Assembly (NCBI GenBank): GCA_938014215.1
Contig: CALLRW010000041.1
Coordinates: forward strand, 372,001-436,000
Direction: 5' to 3'
DNA from: an uncultured Alistipes sp.
Lineage (GTDB): Bacteria; Bacteroidota; Bacteroidia; Bacteroidales; Rikenellaceae
DNA: 64,000 nt
The translations under genes were made by a program, and so were the position numbers. The notes under the pieces were generated by a model. That model ran no database searches, was not told the DNA's origin, and saw nothing but the letters and a program-made list of their open reading frames with translations. Of the stretch, positions 59,345 to 64,000 are shown piece by piece. The number at the start of each line of letters is the position of its first letter. Positions within the stretch are counted from its first letter, which is position 1.

Positions 59345-60841
59345 TTAAAAATTATATCCCACGCGCAGTGTCGCCCCAACGCGGTTGGCCTGTGCGACAT
59401 ACTCCAGATCGAAGCCGTGTTCGTAACGCGCCGTCAGGTCGACGTAGAACCGGCGGATGTTGCGCCGAACGCCGGCCTCGGCTCCCAGCCGCGCCGCCGT
59501 CAGGTACTCGTTCTCCTCGTTGTAGAAGTCGGTCAGACGCACCGGGTAATCGCCCGGTTGCGCCGGCACCTCGTCCGTCGACTCCCACTCGCTGAAACCG
59601 CCCTGGCGGAAGTCCGCCCCGAGGATCATCTCCCAGGCCCCCAGCCGATAGAGCCACCGGCTCCAGACCGTGGTCCAGTGCATCCGCTGGCCGCGCACCT
59701 CGGGGTACATCAGCGTCGACTCGCGGTTGAGCTCCGTAAAGTCGACTCCCGTGCGCCAGTCCATGCGCGCGGTCTTCCAGGCGTATTCGCCGTGCAGCTC
59801 GAGGCTCTTGCGGCCGAAGATCGGCGTCGAACCGTGGAGGTGCGGCGTCGAGACGCCGTTGACGGTCTCGTAAGTGATGATGTTCTCGCGGTTGTCGAGC
59901 GACTCCCAGACCATCCCCACGTGCAGGCGGTGGCGCGACTCGGCCTCCCCGAGCGTCAGCACGCCGTCGGCCGTAACCCGGTGCGTCACGAACTCGTGCC
60001 AGATCGTACCGCCCTCGCCCGTGCGGCCCTGCCGGTTGCGGTAGGTGCCCTCGACGTAGAGCGGGCCGTACTGCAGCTGCAGCCCCGCCCCCTGGGTCGT
60101 CTCACGAACCGGGAAGCCCGTGACGCCCGACGTGGTCAGGTGCAGGTCGTTGCTCTCCCACAGCTGCAGCGATCCGTAGCGCAGACCGCGGTCGAAAAAG
60201 GCCTGGTAGGATTCGGGTGTCGAGCCGATCTCCTCGGCCTCGAGCTTCTCGTTGTCGATCCCCACGATATAGGCCACGCCCGCCGCAAAGTGTCCCGTAC
60301 GGTACATGACGCCCGGCGAGAACTCGAAGTCGAGCCGTGTGTTCTTGTGGCGCAGGTCCTTGCGCTTGGCGTAGTTGCGCGCCTCGAACGTCGTATGGAC
60401 ACCCGCCAGCCAGCCGCGCCCCAGTTCGGCCGAAAGGGCCGCCTGGAAGTTGTAGCTCTCGCGGACCTTCCGGCCCGGAGTGAACTCCACGATGTCGACC
60501 GGATAGTAGCCCGGAACGGTGAACATCGATCCGCACATGTTGCGCCCGTCGAAGTAGTCGTAGTTGAAGCCGCCGGCAAACGAGATCCGCTGCAGGTGGC
60601 GGATCGACTCGGTCCGCACCCCCGCGTTCCAGCTGTTGTCCGACGACGAGGGGGACGCCAGCCCGCCGTTCTCCTTCGTGAAGTAGGCCTCGGCGTAGGA
60701 ACGGCTCACCGTATCCTGCCGAAGTCCGGCGCCGTTGATCGAGCCGTCCCACGGATTGCGCCGCTCGATCTGCTCGAAACGATCCTGCGCCACGGCTCCC
60801 GTGGCGGCGATCAGCATCAGTAGGGTCACCATCCGTCTCAT
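59345..60841 (-). CDS. DUF6850 outer-membrane beta-barrel protein
   Basis: A 498-residue outer-membrane barrel with signal peptide (LLMLIAATGAVAQ) and repeated amphipathic strands ending in an aromatic residue (AQANRVGATLRVGYNF). It matches my recollection of the DUF6850 family, which is encoded with DUF4876 and a TonB receptor. It overlaps DUF4876 by 4 bp. Function unknown; it may be a second channel or a surface display barrel. Confidence 0.8.
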   Translation of the reverse strand: MRRMVTLLMLIAATGAVAQDRFEQIERRNPWDGSINGAGLRQDTVSRSYAEAYFTKENGGLASPSSSDNSWNAGVRTESIRHLQRISFAGGFNYDYFDGRNMCGSMFTVPGYYPVDIVEFTPGRKVRESYNFQAALSAELGRGWLAGVHTTFEARNYAKRKDLRHKNTRLDFEFSPGVMYRTGHFAAGVAYIVGIDNEKLEAEEIGSTPESYQAFFDRGLRYGSLQLWESNDLHLTTSGVTGFPVRETTQGAGLQLQYGPLYVEGTYRNRQGRTGEGGTIWHEFVTHRVTADGVLTLGEAESRHRLHVGMVWESLDNRENIITYETVNGVSTPHLHGSTPIFGRKSLELHGEYAWKTARMDWRTGVDFTELNRESTLMYPEVRGQRMHWTTVWSRWLYRLGAWEMILGADFRQGGFSEWESTDEVPAQPGDYPVRLTDFYNEENEYLTAARLGAEAGVRRNIRRFYVDLTARYEHGFDLEYVAQANRVGATLRVGYNF

Positions 60842-62082
60842 AGGCTCTCTCTCAGCGATTGTGTCTCCCGCTCGTAAAAATCGTTCGACGAGTTGTTCGT
60901 ATCGTAATAGATCTCAAATCCGGCCGACTCGGTGCTCGCCTCGTTCAGCCGCCGGTGGAGCGTATGCCCCTGCGCCATGGCCGAAAATCCGACCGCCCCG
61001 GCATCGACATCCGTCCGCAGCCGCTTCGTGCGCACCGCTCCCGTATTGTCGGCCACCTCGGCCCCGTCGATGATCCACTCCCACGGCACCTTCGAATAGA
61101 TCAGGCTGCCGTTCTGCGCCTCCGAATCCTTCGTCGACAGGTAGGCCGCCAGGTCGAACCCTTCCGGAGCCCGGAAGATGATCACCGCCGGCGAGTTGTT
61201 CGAGATGACGTAGGTATTGGCACCCGTCTCGCCGCTCTTGCCCGTCTTCTTGAGCACCTTCATGTAGTGCGCCTCGTCGATCTGGTCGCCCGGCGCCGGC
61301 GTCGGATAGGTCTTCGTGCCGGGATAGAGCAGCAGGTCGTAGAGGACGAAATAGCCCTTGCGGTTCAGGTTCACCGACTGCGAATAGGTCGCCGTGTGGT
61401 CGACGCCGTGGTAGGCGATCACGGCATCCTCGCCCGGTGCCAGCGGGAAATCCTCGCCCGTGCCGGGGAACTGCCAGATGCAGTCGGGAACAGCCGCAAA
61501 TTCGCGGAATACCAGGTTGCCCGAGGCATCGGTCGAGGTCCACGGGTTGTTCTGCGCCGAGGAGTTGTAGGGGGCCACCATGCCGAAGCACAACCCGTCG
61601 AGGTACTGCGTCTCGAAGGAGTTGTTGTGCAGGATGACATACTTGTCGTAGGTGTAGGAGCCCGTCGAGGGGGGATCCTGCGGGCAGCCGCCCGAATAGA
61701 TCTCCTTGATGATGATCGTGCCGGGCTTCGAGAACGAAAGCGCCACGCTCATCTGCTGATCGCCGCCCGAAAGGTCGACCAGTTCGACCGCCCCGTTGAA
61801 GACCGCCTCGTCGTCCGGAAGATCCAGCACCGAGAGTTTGTAGTGGCCCGCCGCCACGCGGAACTCCGCCGCACCGCGTGCGTCGGTCTGCGCCGTATAG
61901 ACGTTCCCCGAATTGCGATCCGAAAGGGTCACCGCAACCCCGGCGCGCAGGTAGTGTTCATACCCCTCGGGATAGGTGACCGTCACCGCCAGATGGCGGA
62001 CGGCATCGCCGTAGGGGGGTCTTTCGAACGACGTACAGGCCGCCGAAAGCATCACCAGCAGAAAAATTGTCAGCTTTTTCAT
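60838..62082 (-). CDS. DUF4876 lipoprotein
   Basis: A 414-residue lipoprotein (lipobox LSAACTSF). An N-terminal carboxypeptidase-regulatory-like beta-sandwich (about 25-115, VAVTLSDRNSGNVYTAQTDARGAAEFRVAAGHYKLSV) is followed by a lamin-tail-like region (FSKPGTIIIKEIYSGGCPQDPPSTGSYTYDKYVILHNNS). This is the DUF4876 layout. It lies 6 bp after the TonB receptor gene and is presumed to be its surface binding partner. Confidence 0.85.
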   Translation of the reverse strand: MKKLTIFLLVMLSAACTSFERPPYGDAVRHLAVTVTYPEGYEHYLRAGVAVTLSDRNSGNVYTAQTDARGAAEFRVAAGHYKLSVLDLPDDEAVFNGAVELVDLSGGDQQMSVALSFSKPGTIIIKEIYSGGCPQDPPSTGSYTYDKYVILHNNSFETQYLDGLCFGMVAPYNSSAQNNPWTSTDASGNLVFREFAAVPDCIWQFPGTGEDFPLAPGEDAVIAYHGVDHTATYSQSVNLNRKGYFVLYDLLLYPGTKTYPTPAPGDQIDEAHYMKVLKKTGKSGETGANTYVISNNSPAVIIFRAPEGFDLAAYLSTKDSEAQNGSLIYSKVPWEWIIDGAEVADNTGAVRTKRLRTDVDAGAVGFSAMAQGHTLHRRLNEASTESAGFEIYYDTNNSSNDFYERETQSLRESL

Positions 62083-62088
62083 CGTTCG

Positions 62089-64000
62089 TCAGAATTTGAA
62101 CCGCAGCGTCAGCCCGTAGTAGAACGCCGGGGTAAAGACCACACGCACGCCCGTGGCGTACGACCGCAGGAAGGGCCGCGAATTGGTAAAGTTGTTGGCA
62201 TAGAACGAGATCGACACGTGGTCGCCGATCTCCTTCGTCACGCTCAGATTGGCCGAAAAGTAGGGATCGTAACCATCCTCGTTGAAGGCGTAGGTGTTGG
62301 CCGACCGCAGAAGCAGCGATCCGAACTCCTCGAGGTTGCTGCGCTCGGCATCGGTAAAGGGGTGGCGGTTCCCCTCGCGGTCGATGTAGGCAATGGGCCA
62401 GATGGCCGTATAGCTGTTGCCGTCGTAGATGCTGCCGCCGGTCGGGTTGCGGTCCTCGTCGACGTTGAAGGCGTACTCCTGGCCATTGAGCTCCGAAAGG
62501 TGCTGCGAACGCTTCAGCAGCGACGCCTCCAGCCGCAGCGAGATGATCAGCCGGATCGACGGCAGGTGGGTCGTCGCCGTGAGGTTCATGTCCAGCGAGT
62601 GGGTCTTCATGCCGTTGTAGGTGATCGTCGAGTTGCCGCCGTTGTCGGCGTAGATCCCCACGTAGGGATAGAACTCTCCGCCGGTCGAGGTGGCCGGATA
62701 GTACCACGCCTCCCCCTCATTGAGGTACCGCGTGTAGCCGTAGGCCCCGTCGAGCCGCAGCTGGGTCCGCAGCGGCCGGATCTCCGGAAAGTCGAAGACA
62801 AACTCCAGGCCCATGCGGTCGACCGGCGAGCCGTTGTCCTGCTGAATGTTCTTCACGAAGGTCTGCCGGTCGGTCCCCACCATCGCGATCCATCCCTGGG
62901 ACATGTTGTCGGCATCGCGGATGAACATCTCGCCCGTCTGGCTATCGACCTTGAAGAGCGGATGGACCGGCATCGAGAAGGCCTCGCCGTCGGGCGTCGT
63001 CGACGGCAGCGAACTCACCCGGTAGGTATAGGGATCGTAGCGGTTCGAAAGCTCGTAGGGGTATTTCGTGCGGTTGAAGTAGCCGACCAGCGAGATCGAC
63101 GTCCCGCCCAGCTGCAGGTCGATCCCCACCTCCGAGTTGCGGTTGCGCTGCCAGCGCAGATCGGGGTTGTAGAGGATCTCGTAGGGGCGCGTGTGGTAGA
63201 CGTAGAGGCTCTGGCTGCCGTACGACACGCCGTAGACCGGCGTATCGAGGTAGCTCGGATCGGGATAGAGGATCTTGAACGAGGGGAGCTTCTCGGTGAT
63301 GCCCCACCCGCCGCGCAGGGTCAGCCACGGCGTGATGCGGTACTTGAGGTTCAGACGCGGCGAGAGGCTCTGCGTCTTGTCGTAGCGGCTGCCGCGGATG
63401 AAGGTCTTCTCGCCGCGCAGGCCCGCCATCAGCTGGATCGATCCCCCGCCGACAGGAAGCGTCAGCGTCTCCTCGATGTAGGCCGCCAGGTTGTGCATGT
63501 AAGGAATGTCGGTATAGGGGCGCGGGCGGTAGCCGTTCGGCGCCAGCGCGGGATCCTCGTAGTAGGCTCCCCGGCCGACGTTGCCCTCGGCCCGCCACGA
63601 AACACCCGCCTTGGCGCTGCTGTGGATGTCGCCCCAGCTGCGCACCCAGGTCGCCTTGAGGTTGGCCGCGTAGTCGAGCTCCTTCGAGTCGACGCACTGC
63701 GTCGTGTAGTAGGTCGCCGGAAGCAGATCGGCCACGAAATACCCCTCGTCGGTGGCGTGAACCGCCGGGGTCATCGTCGAAGAGGTATTATAGGTGTGGA
63801 CGCGCGAGAGGTTGTCGGCAAAATTGACCGAGGCGTCGAAGTCGAGGCTCGTGATGGCCTTGCGGTTGAGCAGCCACTTGAGCGACGTGTTGGCCCGCAG
63901 CGAATTCTCGCGGTCCTTCTCCCATTCGCCGGCCTGGGCATCGGGATCATCCTCGGAATTCATCCCGCCGAGGTTGGCCGCAAGCCCCAGATCGAAGCGC
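62089..64000 (-). CDS. TonB-dependent receptor, 5' end beyond the window
   Basis: The last 637 codons of a TonB-dependent receptor. The visible part is the beta-barrel, with strands such as TWVRSWGDIHSSAKAGVSWRAEGNV, the extracellular segment NGYRPRPYTDIPYMHNLAAYIEETL and the C-terminal FYYGLTLRFKF, which ends in Phe as barrel proteins do. The frame is open through the window edge (residues preceding NSEDD read RFDLGLAANLGGM), so the Met at 63963 is internal. The plug and signal peptide are off the window. It leads the operon that includes DUF4876, DUF6850, FISUMP and the Fe-S protein. Confidence 0.88.
   Translation of the reverse strand, partial: RFDLGLAANLGGMNSEDDPDAQAGEWEKDRENSLRANTSLKWLLNRKAITSLDFDASVNFADNLSRVHTYNTSSTMTPAVHATDEGYFVADLLPATYYTTQCVDSKELDYAANLKATWVRSWGDIHSSAKAGVSWRAEGNVGRGAYYEDPALAPNGYRPRPYTDIPYMHNLAAYIEETLTLPVGGGSIQLMAGLRGEKTFIRGSRYDKTQSLSPRLNLKYRITPWLTLRGGWGITEKLPSFKILYPDPSYLDTPVYGVSYGSQSLYVYHTRPYEILYNPDLRWQRNRNSEVGIDLQLGGTSISLVGYFNRTKYPYELSNRYDPYTYRVSSLPSTTPDGEAFSMPVHPLFKVDSQTGEMFIRDADNMSQGWIAMVGTDRQTFVKNIQQDNGSPVDRMGLEFVFDFPEIRPLRTQLRLDGAYGYTRYLNEGEAWYYPATSTGGEFYPYVGIYADNGGNSTITYNGMKTHSLDMNLTATTHLPSIRLIISLRLEASLLKRSQHLSELNGQEYAFNVDEDRNPTGGSIYDGNSYTAIWPIAYIDREGNRHPFTDAERSNLEEFGSLLLRSANTYAFNEDGYDPYFSANLSVTKEIGDHVSISFYANNFTNSRPFLRSYATGVRVVFTPAFYYGLTLRFKF

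Noticed and set aside
1..64000. CRISPR array, tRNA, rRNA, transposase or integrase
   Set aside because: I saw no regularly spaced repeats with unique spacers, no cloverleaf with a recognisable anticodon arm and no transposase or integrase motifs. The only short tandem repeat is the five-copy element at 53199-53289, whose spacing is too short for CRISPR.

Overview
The window reads as a chromosomal segment of a GC-rich member of the Bacteroidota, most likely an Alistipes-like Rikenellaceae gut bacterium. The basis is family content: TonB receptors with DUF4249, DUF4876 and DUF6850 partners, fimbrillin-like and FISUMP lipoproteins, an S46 dipeptidyl-peptidase, a hybrid two-component sensor with an AraC output domain, and a flexirubin/aryl-polyene-type cluster. 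Repeated Bacteroidota-type -7 promoter boxes (TAnnTTTG) and a GC content well above Bacteroides add support. The genus is inferred, not proven.

Layout. (1) 1-770: an AT-richer orphan secreted protein with a strong terminator. (2) 1000-4545: an arsenic locus with arsR, an ArsF-like thioredoxin-fold lipoprotein, an ArsG-like permease, a small thioredoxin and an ArsP-type permease, ending in an arsC cut off after about 35 codons. (3) 4618-8008 (minus): a lipoprotein, DUF4249 and TonB receptor operon. (4) 8274-13422: a divergent sugar module, with an MFS importer and PfkB kinase on one strand and a fructose-sensor-like hybrid two-component protein on the other. (5) 13600-21077: an IdeS/Mac-like cysteine protease with a fimbrillin-like N-terminus, a DUF3737/PatB aminotransferase pair, a MATE exporter, and an HxlR regulator divergent from an NTF2-like/FMN-reductase pair.

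(6) 21308-45874 is the centrepiece: 24 co-directional, mostly overlapping or nearly abutting genes that form one aryl-polyene/flexirubin-like operon. A tyrosine ammonia-lyase supplies an aryl acid and a PaaK-like ligase probably activates it. Three ketosynthases with complete C-H-H triads, two degenerate ketosynthase-like proteins, a ketoreductase, two hotdog dehydratases, two ACPs and a thioesterase would build the polyene. A methyltransferase, two CrtI-like flavoproteins, a GT2 glycosyltransferase and several acyltransferases could tailor it and attach it to a lipid. A LolA-like protein, a small membrane protein and an MMPL exporter fused to a degenerate acyltransferase would deliver it to the outer membrane. 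No dialkylresorcinol pair (DarA/DarB) lies in the window, so a classical flexirubin ester is not supported from what is visible.

(7) 45986-50603: sbcD-sbcC behind a near-consensus promoter. (8) 50757-53084: a GH20 hexosaminidase facing an S46 peptidase across a shared terminator and a five-copy short repeat. (9) 55777-64000 (minus): a TonB receptor (5' end outside the window), DUF4876, DUF6850, a fimbrillin/FISUMP lipoprotein and a polytopic Fe-S protein with an HMA-like tail. This looks like one outer-to-inner-membrane system, perhaps for a metal or metal complex.

No tRNA, rRNA, CRISPR array, transposase or integrase was recognised.
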